From Thioalkalivibrio paradoxus ARh 1 (GTDB taxonomy: Bacteria; Pseudomonadota; Gammaproteobacteria; Ectothiorhodospirales; Ectothiorhodospiraceae): DNA of 64,000 nt. A model generated the notes under the pieces. The model was given only the letters and a program-made list of their open reading frames with translations. It searched no databases and was not told the DNA's origin. The DNA lies in the NCBI RefSeq assembly GCF_000227685.2, contig NZ_CP007029.1, positions 718,501 through 782,500 on the forward strand. Direction: 5' to 3'. Position numbers and translations under genes: made by a program. Of this stretch, positions 57,257 through 64,000 are shown piece by piece. Positions within the stretch are counted from its first letter, which is position 1. Each line of letters begins with the position of its first letter.

Positions 57257-57870
57257 CGCAACGTGTTCAGCACCTTGGGCTGACGGCGCAGGCCGCCCGG
57301 CGTCTGGCTGAACCAGCGCACGAATTCGCGCGTCATGTGGGCCTGATCGGTGAATCCGGCGGAATGGGCCACATCGGTCAAGGAGGTGTGGTCCGCGAGC
57401 ATGGCGGTTGCACGACGTGCTCGCGCCAGGAGGCGCCAGTAATCAGGAGGCGGTAGTTGCAACCCCGCAAGGTGCCGCTGCAGGGTTCGCACCGATGTGC
57501 CGAGGCTCCTGGCCGCGCCACTCACGCTGATTCCTGCAAGCGCCAGCGCGTCGATCACCGCACCAACGTCGTCAGCCGCACCGATGTCATGGCTCAAGGT
57601 CTCGAGAGCGGCGGCAGGGTCGGCGGCGATTGCGTCCAGTACCGGTTGATCCACCGCAGATCCCGGGCGGAGCCGGTAGCCGGTGATCTGCGTCCCGCGC
57701 GGCAGCGCGACGTGGCGGGGGCGGAAATCGAACGACGTCAGGGTGACGAACGCCCGTGCTCCCGGTGGGTCGATGAGCAGCACATCGCGGCAGCCATCGG
57801 GGAAGACCGTCACCGGCTCCGTTTCCACCGTGTGGTAGGACCACTCAAAAAAGACGCTGCCGGCGACCAT
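57208..57870 (-). CDS. AraC-family transcriptional regulator
   Basis: A 220-residue regulator. The N-terminal half (FFEWSYHTVETEPVTVFPDG, CRDVLLID) resembles the DUF6597 ligand-binding module, and the C-terminal half has the two AraC HTH motifs: ISVSGAARSLGTSVRTLQRH and TDVAHSAGFTDQAHMTREFV with the closing FSQTPGGLRR. It is convergent with the VOC gene and divergent from the DUF6544 gene starting at 57960, whose promoter region it shares; either could be its target. Confidence 0.9.
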   Translation of the reverse strand: MVAGSVFFEWSYHTVETEPVTVFPDGCRDVLLIDPPGARAFVTLTSFDFRPRHVALPRGTQITGYRLRPGSAVDQPVLDAIAADPAAALETLSHDIGAADDVGAVIDALALAGISVSGAARSLGTSVRTLQRHLAGLQLPPPDYWRLLARARRATAMLADHTSLTDVAHSAGFTDQAHMTREFVRWFSQTPGGLRRQPKVLNTLRQPALGNWTGEQISTR

Positions 57871-57959
57871 GTCGCATGCTATAGCAACAGGGCAGCCGGA
57901 AAGATGGATTGCGTTGGCGCCACCTTGGGTTGCCCTACGCAGAATGTTCGGAGGATTGG

Positions 57960-58811
57960 ATGGCGCTCGCGCGGTTTGCGCTCAAGACGGTGGGATGGGT
58001 CGCCGTGGTTGCAGGGGTGACGGGAATCGCGATGGGCCTGTGGACCAGTGCCCGCGACGTCCGAAACGCGCAGACGGTCTGGGACGCGTTGCTGAGCCAG
58101 CGGGAACTCGCGCCCAGGCACTACGACCCGGCCATGGTTGCCGATCTGCCCGAGACCGGACAACGCTATTTCGCGAATGCCATCGCGCCGGGAACGCCGC
58201 TGCACAAGGTGGCTCGGCTCGAAATGGAAGGCTCGCTGATCCTGAATGGCCGCGAGCTGCCCATGCGCGCCGACCAGATCCTGGCCCCGCCGCACGGGTT
58301 CGTCTGGCGCGCACGGGCCGGCGCGGGTTGGATCCGCTTCTCGGGCTCAGATGGCTATTGGAGCGGCCACACGAGCTGGACGCGCTTCCGGTTGTGGGGT
58401 GTGCTGCCGGTCGCCCGGATCGCGGACACCGAGGACCACGGCCGCGCCGCCGCTGCGCGCATGGTGATGGAGACCGTGTGGGCACCGGCCGCGCTGTTGC
58501 CGCAGTCCGGGGCGGTATGGACGCAGACGGGGACGGATCGGGCGAAGGTTCGGTTCCCGGAGGTGCCCGGCGTCGAGCCGATCCACCTCACCTTCGACGC
58601 CGCCGGCCGGGTGCTCGAGATGACCACGCTGCGCTGGTCCGACGCCAACCCGGAACGGACCTATCGCCTGCAACCCTTCGGCGGGCGGATGCTCGCGTAC
58701 GGCACCCATCAGGGCTTCACCATCCCCACCACGATGGAGATCGGTAACCTCTACGGTACCCCCGAGTACGCCCCGTTCTTTCACGCGCGGGTCACCCGGG
58801 TGGAGTACTGA
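57960..58811 (+). CDS. DUF6544-like membrane-anchored protein
   Basis: About 283 residues with an N-terminal transmembrane helix (VGWVAVVAGVTGIAMGLW). LPETGQRYFANAIAPGTPLH, LRLEMEG-like strands and the beta-rich FSGSDGYWSGHTSWTRFRLW, MVMETVWAPAALLP and YGTHQGFTIPTTMEIG segments are characteristic of DUF6544/DUF6920 proteins, which are uncharacterised. GGAGG precedes the ATG at 57960. Divergent from the AraC regulator. Confidence 0.8.
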   Translation: MALARFALKTVGWVAVVAGVTGIAMGLWTSARDVRNAQTVWDALLSQRELAPRHYDPAMVADLPETGQRYFANAIAPGTPLHKVARLEMEGSLILNGRELPMRADQILAPPHGFVWRARAGAGWIRFSGSDGYWSGHTSWTRFRLWGVLPVARIADTEDHGRAAAARMVMETVWAPAALLPQSGAVWTQTGTDRAKVRFPEVPGVEPIHLTFDAAGRVLEMTTLRWSDANPERTYRLQPFGGRMLAYGTHQGFTIPTTMEIGNLYGTPEYAPFFHARVTRVEY

Positions 58812-59088
58812 GCGGTGTGGCCAGCAGAATCTCGCACGGATGCGACCATATTGCCGTTGGCGGCTGGCAGGGACCCCAGCAAGGGTGTGGATGGCCGTCG
58901 TACGTGCGCCACCGCCCGGGGCGTACCCTCCTCTACCAAATCGTTGAGGAACACTTCCCAGCGCTCATGGAGCGTCGGCGGCAGCATGTCCGTCGCCTTC
59001 TAGGTTGATGCCGAGTTTCTGGGTAATTCCAGCCCGGTAAGGGAATGTCTGCATTACGACGCGCAAGCTTGTGACCACGAGTGAACTA

Positions 59089-59250
59089 TGGTTCACCTGG
59101 CGGGTCTGTGGCGGACGGTGCGAATCATCACCTATTGAGAATCCGCTCGTCATTCAGGCGATCCTCGATTACCTGAAGACAAAAGAGGCCCCCTATGAAG
59201 CCTTCGCGTTACCGGAGAGCCCGATGCCGCCTGGAGCGCTGATCGCCTGA
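59089..59250 (+). pseudogene. Possible C-terminal remnant of an IS91-like transposase
   Basis: The frame ending at the TGA of 59248-59250 reads WRVCGGRCESSPIENPLVIQ and then AILDYLKTKEAPYEAFALP. The CGG..I.xPxVIxxILxxL pattern is that of the C-terminus of IS91-group (Y2) transposases. It has no upstream body and lies in an 814-bp stretch (58812-59625) with no intact gene. Similar relic at 63699. Confidence 0.4.
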
Positions 59251-59408
59251 CGCCCTCGTCCTCATTCAACCCCGGTGGCTGTGCCCTGAAGGCATACGGC
59301 AGGATACCGGCTGGCCGCCAGCCAGCAGTAGCGCGGATACGGCGCTGGCGCACGCAGTGAGACCGTGCGGAGGGATCGGACGGCTAGTGTCCTGACTCAG
59401 GGTATTAA

Positions 59409-59490
59409 GGAAACGCTGAAGCGAGATGCAAATTGCCTGTGCAGCGCAGGGTGCGCTGGTAAAGCCAGGTTGGCCTTATTCAGCGCTTCC
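59409..59490. mobile_element. 82-bp MITE-like element with family B-type ends
   Basis: GGAAACGCTGAA (59409-59420) and TTCAGCGCTTCC (59479-59490) are inverted repeats with one mismatch, the same ends as the 31139 element, but the interior (GCGAGATGCAAATTGCCTG...) is unrelated to the family B core. Flanks are TTAA and TCAG; only the first fits the YTAR target, so the duplication is decayed. Confidence 0.6.
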
Positions 59491-59625
59491 TCAGGGCTAT
59501 GCGGCAACGCTGGAGATGCATGGCCCATTGGTCAGTATTTCGGTATAGAGTATTCCAGGGCCAGCGGGATCGTTCCGGACCGGTCGGAGGCAAGCCACAG
59601 GACACGACCTCGACCATGGGGGCGG

Positions 59626-61482
59626 ATGTACATGCGAGGGTCGAGGGAGGCCACGGGGCGTAGCGACGAAGAGGCCAGCGGGCTTCGGATCGAGATCGAG
59701 GGTCGCAGCCGCATTGCGGAGATCAGCGCCAGCGCGCGCCGCGTCCCGTGGCTGCTGAACGCTCTGCAGATTCTGTGGGTGGCGGGGCCTGCCACCTTTA
59801 TCGCGATGCAGGGTGGCTACCTGCTGGGCTTCGGCGAATTCGCGCCGGCGCGCAACGTCATCTACTTTGTGTTCTTTACGCTGTTTCTGGGCCTGATCGG
59901 TCTGGGCAGCAAGCTTGCCTCGGTTGCGGTGATCGAGCGGCGGGAGCAGGAGGCGGCGCAGAAGCTGCGCCGCACGATCGACCTGTTGCCGGATCTGCTC
60001 TTCGCAATCCGGGATACCGATCTCGCCGCGGAATCACTGGAACGCCGGCGACGCCTTGCCGCCGGGGTGCTGCTGCAGGAGCTCGATCTCGGACCCGAGA
60101 CCCTCGCCCTGGCCGTGAGCGAACTCTCCGGCGATACGGGACTTGCGCAGATGGCGCAGCAGATCGAGGTGTACCGAAGGTTCGGTCTGCACTCGCGGGT
60201 GCGCGACCTCGTGGAGGCGTCGGCCGAGGCGCGTCTGGCGGCCCTGGAACGGGTACACGCCGAGGCGCCGGAGCTGGCTGATGCGCTGCGCGAGCGGCTG
60301 CAGGGAAACGCGCCGAGCCAGGACGACGGCATACCACGGCGTGAAGGCTTCCTGCAGCGACTGCTCGCTGCCGCGGACCAGGATGACCCCGTGGACCTGC
60401 CCGTCTCGGACGTCCAGGAGCTGATCGTGCTTGCCTTCGAACTGCTCAGCGGCCGGGAGATCCGTTACCTGCATTTCACCTGGAAGGGCCGGTGGGGCGT
60501 TGCGCGTGCGCTGGATGCGGTCGAGACCACCCGGGCCCGCTATCGCCTCGCCCAGGCCCGCGTGGACGGCCGCCTGCGCTCGCTTGGTCTGAGCCTGGTC
60601 GGGTTGCCGGGGAGCCAGATTCAGCGCTCGGACATCCGCCGTGACCCTGTTGTCCTGGCGCAGAAGATTCTCGACGCACTGGAGCGGCTGATTGCGCACC
60701 GGCCACTCCGCGGGACCCGGGCGGCGCGGCGCCTGGGCCGGGTTCTGAACGGCGTGCGCCTCTTGCGCGACGAGCACGACCAGTGGCTGGAGGCCAGCCG
60801 GGCCCTCGACGCGTCGATCGAGCACTGGGAAGCGCGCCAGCAGAAGATCCATCCCGCGCGCCGGCGCTGGTGGCTCCGACGCCCGTCGGCGCAAGGACTG
60901 CACATCCAGGAAGACGTCATCGCGCTGACAGATGACGCGAAGCTCGCCTTCGCGCGCGGGGTCTGCAATCTGGTCGACGATCTCGAACTTCAGATCGACG
61001 AGCGCGGGCTCTACTTTGCCGACCAGCGGCTCGACCGGGACGAGATACGGCGCCTGGGGCTGCAGCTGCTTACGTTCTTGCAGGATTCCCTGGACCTCAC
61101 GGACCTGGCCATTCAGCGCGCTATCCAGGCATCGCCGGCGGCCTGGCTGGGCGGGATGCAGGCCGACTTGAGCGCGGAAGCGCGTGCGGGTCTGGGGGCT
61201 GCGGTAGTCAAGGAGGTGCGTCAGGATCTCGGGCGCATGGCGGAGCGGCTGGCCGCGCAGCTCAGCACGTTTTACCACCTGCCGCTCGACCCCGCACTGC
61301 GGCAGCAGCTCGTGGACCGGTACGGCGCAAATCCCGAGCGGCTCGAGATGCTGGCGAGCCGCGCCGGGGAAAGCGGGGCTCCGCAGCCGATCCGACGGGT
61401 GCAAAGTCCGGAGCGCGAGAAGATCATGCGGGATCCCCGCTGGGTCCTGCTGCTCAAGCTTGGCGAGCGCTACGCCGGCTGA
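59626..61482 (+). CDS. Membrane-anchored helical protein of unknown function
   Basis: About 618 residues. Two transmembrane helices lie near the N-terminus (LNALQILWVAGPATFIAMQG and NVIYFVFFTLFLGLIGLGSK, about residues 40-95), followed by a very long, largely helical cytoplasmic region rich in Leu, Arg, Asp and Glu (ERRRRLAAGVLLQELDLG, LADALRERLQG). No catalytic motif is visible. The ATG at 59626 follows GGGGGCGG; the frame is open to 59365 but passes through a MITE-like element. Stands alone in an accessory region. Family not recognised. Confidence 0.7.
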   Translation: MYMRGSREATGRSDEEASGLRIEIEGRSRIAEISASARRVPWLLNALQILWVAGPATFIAMQGGYLLGFGEFAPARNVIYFVFFTLFLGLIGLGSKLASVAVIERREQEAAQKLRRTIDLLPDLLFAIRDTDLAAESLERRRRLAAGVLLQELDLGPETLALAVSELSGDTGLAQMAQQIEVYRRFGLHSRVRDLVEASAEARLAALERVHAEAPELADALRERLQGNAPSQDDGIPRREGFLQRLLAAADQDDPVDLPVSDVQELIVLAFELLSGREIRYLHFTWKGRWGVARALDAVETTRARYRLAQARVDGRLRSLGLSLVGLPGSQIQRSDIRRDPVVLAQKILDALERLIAHRPLRGTRAARRLGRVLNGVRLLRDEHDQWLEASRALDASIEHWEARQQKIHPARRRWWLRRPSAQGLHIQEDVIALTDDAKLAFARGVCNLVDDLELQIDERGLYFADQRLDRDEIRRLGLQLLTFLQDSLDLTDLAIQRAIQASPAAWLGGMQADLSAEARAGLGAAVVKEVRQDLGRMAERLAAQLSTFYHLPLDPALRQQLVDRYGANPERLEMLASRAGESGAPQPIRRVQSPEREKIMRDPRWVLLLKLGERYAG

Positions 61483-61493
61483 CCCCCAGTGCC

Positions 61494-61679
61494 TCAGGAT
61501 ATCTCGCTTTTCGCCCCCAGGAAGACGGCGTAGGCGTTGCTCCTGTGAGTCTCCTCGAAGGCGGTGAGTTCGAAGCGGACAGGTTCACGGGTCTTCTGCT
61601 GGACTACGCTGGCACGGGTCTGGACTTCGCCGCCGAGGGCCACATCGTTCACCCGTAGCTGCACCAGAGCGCAGCCCCG
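61494..61679 (-). other. Short open frame antisense to the DUF433 upstream region
   Basis: The minus-strand frame ending at 61494 reads EVQTRASVVQQKTREPVRFE and LTAFEETHRSNAYAVFLGAK, with protein-like composition, but the frame continues upstream only as the antisense of the DUF433 gene. It may be the tail of a truncated gene; no assignment. Confidence 0.25.
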
Positions 61680-61976
61680 GTGGCAGAGCTGAGTCGCATC
61701 ACCCTGGACGTGGAGGTCTGCCACGGCAAGCCTTGTGTTCGACACATGCGCTGGCCTGTCGAAGTGGTGCTGGACCTCGTGGGGTCGGGCATGACGATGG
61801 ATGAGATCATCGCCGACCATCCGGAACTGGAGCGCGAGGACATCGTGGCCTGCCTGCACTACGCGCGCCTCCTGTTGTCCGGGGAGCCGGTCCGTCACGT
61901 GTCTGAGTCCTCAAAGGCTGGTCAAGGGTCAAGTCAACGGTCGAAGCAAGCCCGATTCGAGAGGTGCTACCCATGA
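61680..61976 (+). CDS. DUF433 family antitoxin (orphan)
   Basis: A 98-residue protein starting with GTG. ITLDVEVCHGKPCVRHMRWP and HPELEREDIVACLHYARLLL are DUF433 hallmarks. The C-terminal 20 residues (Ser/Lys/Gln-rich) exceed the usual family length. No DUF5615 gene follows in this orientation; the next locus is the oppositely oriented broken pair ending at 61989. Probably an orphan antitoxin. Confidence 0.65.
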   Translation: MAELSRITLDVEVCHGKPCVRHMRWPVEVVLDLVGSGMTMDEIIADHPELEREDIVACLHYARLLLSGEPVRHVSESSKAGQGSSQRSKQARFERCYP

Positions 61977-61988
61977 TCTCCAACACCA

Positions 61989-62321
61989 TCAACGAATCTC
62001 GATCAGCGCCTCGCCGCGTTCCAAGCCGGCCAAGACCTGAGGCAACAGAAACCCCATCCGCTCCAGTAATTCCGACCGGCGAGTGTTACCCATTCTGAGC
62101 CACACGACCGGTGGCGTTCTGGCGCTGGACGCGATTCACCAGATGGCGAAGTCTTCGTCCTTGGTGACAATCACCACATCCTCTTTCGATGCCCACTCCC
62201 AAAGCACTCGATCCGGCGAAGCTTCCATCCCGAGATCGGCGACGTGGTCGGCTGGACAGCCCTGGGCGCTTAACCACCGGGCAAGTGCCGGGGGCAGTTG
62301 CGCATCTACCAGAGAGTGCAT
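61989..62321 (-). pseudogene. DUF5615 toxin gene interrupted by one in-frame stop
   Basis: The ATG at 62321 overlaps the DUF433 stop (TGATG). The frame encodes the PIN-like N-terminus (SLVDAQLPPALARWLSAQGC, VIVTKDEDFAIW), meets TGA at 62136-62138, and then continues in the same frame with TPPVVWLRMGNTRRSELLER and GLERGEALIEIR to the natural stop at 61989. The full-length frame would be 110 codons, exactly the family length. A single CGA-to-TGA change would explain it. Confidence 0.8.
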
Positions 62322-62572
62322 CAGGCAACGGACAGCACAGGATGGTCACTCTGACGAGCGGCATACTCCAGAACGGCGACAATGTCTTCCGGTTCAAGAT
62401 AGGGGTAATCCTGCAGCACCTCCTCGTGTGAGGCGCCGGCAGCCAGAAGATCCAGGACATCCTTGACCCGAATGCGCAGACCCCGCACGCACGGGCGTCC
62501 TCCGCAGACGTCGGGATCGATCGTGATTCGGTGCAGTTCGCTCACTTGAGTCGCCACCATGCCCACCACCAT
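62321..62572 (-). CDS. DUF433 family antitoxin
   Basis: About 83 residues. ITIDPDVCGGRPCVRGLRI and DYPYLEPEDIVAVLEYAARQ are the family signature. Start uncertain: ATGs at 62572 and 62560 are both plausible, the ORF opens at 62614. Partner of the interrupted DUF5615 gene downstream, with TGATG overlap. Confidence 0.75.
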   Translation of the reverse strand: MVVGMVATQVSELHRITIDPDVCGGRPCVRGLRIRVKDVLDLLAAGASHEEVLQDYPYLEPEDIVAVLEYAARQSDHPVLSVA

Positions 62573-62902
62573 TGCAGAGTAGAAGATCCCCGTGGCGCGG
62601 ACAAGCGCCACCACCGGCTCTTGGGGCGGCCGGTAACGTGCCGGTTACGAGTCGCTGGCTCACGATAGCCACTGTCGGCCCAGGGTCAAGATTCCAACCA
62701 CCAACCCCCAACATGTTGCTGGCAGAAGCCGAGCCAAAGCGTTCACCGAGGGGCTTCGTACGAGTGACCGGTTGCTTACCCGGTACGGTCATCAAGGGAG
62801 CCTGAAAACACCTGTCGCATCGTCACGCCATTGGCGGCAGGAATACGGGGAACCCGTATGTCTCGCCTTGCATCCACTACGGAAATCCAGTATATTTCCG
62901 CT

Positions 62903-63176
62903 ATGGAAGACAGATTCGATCCCGCGAAGGATGCGGTCAATCAGATCAAGCACCAGCTTTCTCTGGCCGTTGGCGACCGCACTCTCGAGGACGACGATCA
63001 CCTTATGCTCCCCTGCGATCCGCGAGATCGACGGGGAGGAGCGATTCAAGGTGATCGGTTTGGTGGAGAACAAGCTGTTTACCGGCGTTTTCGTCTGGCG
63101 GGACGACCTGCCCCGTTTCATTTCCGTGCGAAGGAGCAACACAGGTGAAGAAAGAGCCTATCGTTCTGGCTGCTGA
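62903..63176 (+). pseudogene. brnT: brnT toxin gene with a one-base frameshift
   Basis: MEDRFDPAKDAVNQIKHQLS is a BrnT N-terminus in one frame; IREIDGEERFKVIGLVENK and FISVRRSNTGEERAY complete BrnT in the next. Removing one C from the run of four at 63010-63013 joins the halves perfectly (HLMLPAIREIDGEE). Downstream overlap with the antitoxin gene is retained. Either a real inactivating slip, a phase-variable tract or a sequence error. Confidence 0.75.
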
Positions 63177-63426
63177 TCCGGCGGACCCAGAGGATTTCAA
63201 CGTACCGCTTGAGGCGCTGGACCGCGGCCAGCGTGCGCGGCTGATCCGCAAGACACGCAGCGGGCTTGGCCTCTCGCAAGCCGAGTTCGCGCGCCGGTTT
63301 CGCGTGCCGGTTGGCACCTTGCGGGATTGGGAGCAAGCACGCGCCACGGCTCCGGATTTCGCCGTGGCCTATGTGCGCGTGATCGGGCAGTACCCGGATA
63401 TCGTTGCGCGGGCCGCCGCCTCCTGA
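63145..63426 (+). CDS. XRE-type helix-turn-helix antitoxin
   Basis: A 93-residue protein starting with GTG. The C-terminal half LGLSQAEFARRFRVPVGTLR and DWEQARATAPDFAVAYVRVI is a helix-turn-helix of the kind paired with BrnT/HigB toxins. Overlaps the end of the frameshifted brnT by 32 bp. Likely still makes antitoxin and represses the locus. Confidence 0.8.
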   Translation: MKKEPIVLAADPADPEDFNVPLEALDRGQRARLIRKTRSGLGLSQAEFARRFRVPVGTLRDWEQARATAPDFAVAYVRVIGQYPDIVARAAAS

Positions 63427-63698
63427 AGCAGGCCGTAACCGCCGGCATGGTGCTGCCGGTCGGGGCAGTCCAACGCCCTCAGGCGCAATGCGAAATCACG
63501 CACCGGCCTCGCGGTCCGCAGGACATCTCATTGCGGACCCGCAGGCGGTAAGGATGGGCACCCGGTTTGGGCCGAGCCCTGCCAATGGCTGTCTCTTGGC
63601 GACCCTAAACGGTCAGTCAGCGGTGACGGGTGAGTGGCTGCGGGCGCACGGAAACCTGACGCTCGGACCCAGTTTTCTGGTGGATGCATATGCGGTCC

Positions 63699-63842
63699 TG
63701 CCGGACCTGCCGCGTGGCCATGCGGTTCATTGCCTGCATCGAGGATCCAGCGGTGATCGGAAGGATCCTCACCCATCTCGATGCAAACCCTGAATCCGGA
63801 AGCGTCGATACGTCCGCCTTGCCGGGTGCGACCCCAGCGTAA
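63699..63842 (+). pseudogene. C-terminal remnant of an IS91-like transposase
   Basis: The frame ending TAA at 63840-63842 reads CRTCRVAMRFIACIEDPAVI and then GRILTHLDANPESGSV. CxxC..MRxIAxIxxPxVIxxILxHL is the typical end of IS91-group Y2 transposases. No upstream body is present in 63427-63698, where I find no gene. Nothing recognisable follows to the window edge. Confidence 0.6.
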
Positions 63843-64000
63843 GCTATCGGACCCACCTACCCATCGATCATTTCGAGGCCGCGATGCCAATGGCGCGGCC
63901 ACGGCAACAGCAGGCCGCGTTGCCGAAATACATCGAAAAACAGCGCAACGACAACGCTGGTTCGGGGATTTCGTGCCTATAGTGATGCTCCGTGGCGCTC

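Noticed and set aside
59365-59625. N-terminal extension of the 618-residue protein
   Set aside because: The extra 87 codons run through a MITE-like element and lack a Shine-Dalgarno; ATG at 59626 is preferred.
63404-63793. 129-codon plus-strand frame at the right edge
   Set aside because: Different frame from the IS91-like tail and composed of low-information Arg/Pro/Gly sequence.

Overview
The window (about 64 kb, visibly GC-rich) looks like chromosome of a chemolithoautotrophic sulfur-oxidising gammaproteobacterium, most like Ectothiorhodospiraceae (Thioalkalivibrio and relatives). The evidence is the gammaproteobacterial gene orders hflK-hflC-DUF2065-hisZ-purA, rnr-rlmB, rpsF-rpsR-rplI-dnaB-alr and ilvI-ilvH-ilvC-psd-pssA-leuA, combined with soxB, a rhodanese, a TusA-type sulfur carrier, a GcvH-like lipoate-binding protein (LbpA) and a stand-alone lipoate-protein ligase. 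The genus is an inference; no rRNA gene is present.

Layout. 0-8 kb: a minus-strand operon of accessory type: a 1550-residue methyltransferase-PLD-helicase-S24 peptidase fusion, a Nudix hydrolase, and a second PLD/DUF3427 helicase that runs off the left edge. 8-9.4 kb: toxin-antitoxin genes and relics (DUF433/DUF5615, a BrnT-like toxin with CopG-type antitoxin, a DUF4351 fragment). 9.5-17 kb: a lytic transglycosylase lipoprotein, an alpha/beta hydrolase, an AbrB-family membrane protein, DUF2237 and NAD malic enzyme. 17-31 kb: housekeeping core (FtsH-modulating HflKC, histidine and purine enzymes, tRNA-Leu(CAG), RNase R, RlmB, S6, S18, L9, DnaB, alanine racemase). 31-42.5 kb: sulfur-oxidation and envelope region (soxB, an M48 metalloprotease, rhodanese, tusA, lbpA, a TonB-dependent receptor, an exported unknown protein, a zinc-ribbon protein, lipoate ligase). 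43-51.4 kb: branched-chain amino acid and phospholipid genes, a family 4 uracil-DNA glycosylase and rimI. 51.5-58.8 kb: exported proteins of unknown role (Sel1 repeats, Asp-box propeller), a VOC protein, an AraC regulator and a DUF6544 protein. 58.8-64 kb: decayed accessory DNA with IS91-like transposase tails, broken toxin genes and an uncharacterised 618-residue membrane protein.

How the genes work together. SoxB (periplasmic thiosulfate oxidation) with rhodanese and TusA (cytoplasmic sulfane-sulfur transfer), LbpA and the lipoate ligase fits the sulfur-oxidising heterodisulfide-reductase-like (sHdr) route, although the shdr core genes are not in this window. The ilv/leu genes form a nearly complete valine/leucine set.

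Two interspersed repeat families stand out. Family A is an approximately 113-bp imperfect palindrome with GTAGGGCGG-like ends (six copies). Family B is a miniature element that in one copy has perfect-looking IS5-like ends and a CTAG target duplication; two copies of its core sit in frame inside the big helicase gene. The most interesting candidate for an undescribed system is the helicase/Nudix/helicase operon at 1-7917, in particular the S24 (LexA-like) peptidase domain fused to a methyltransferase-PLD-helicase chain.
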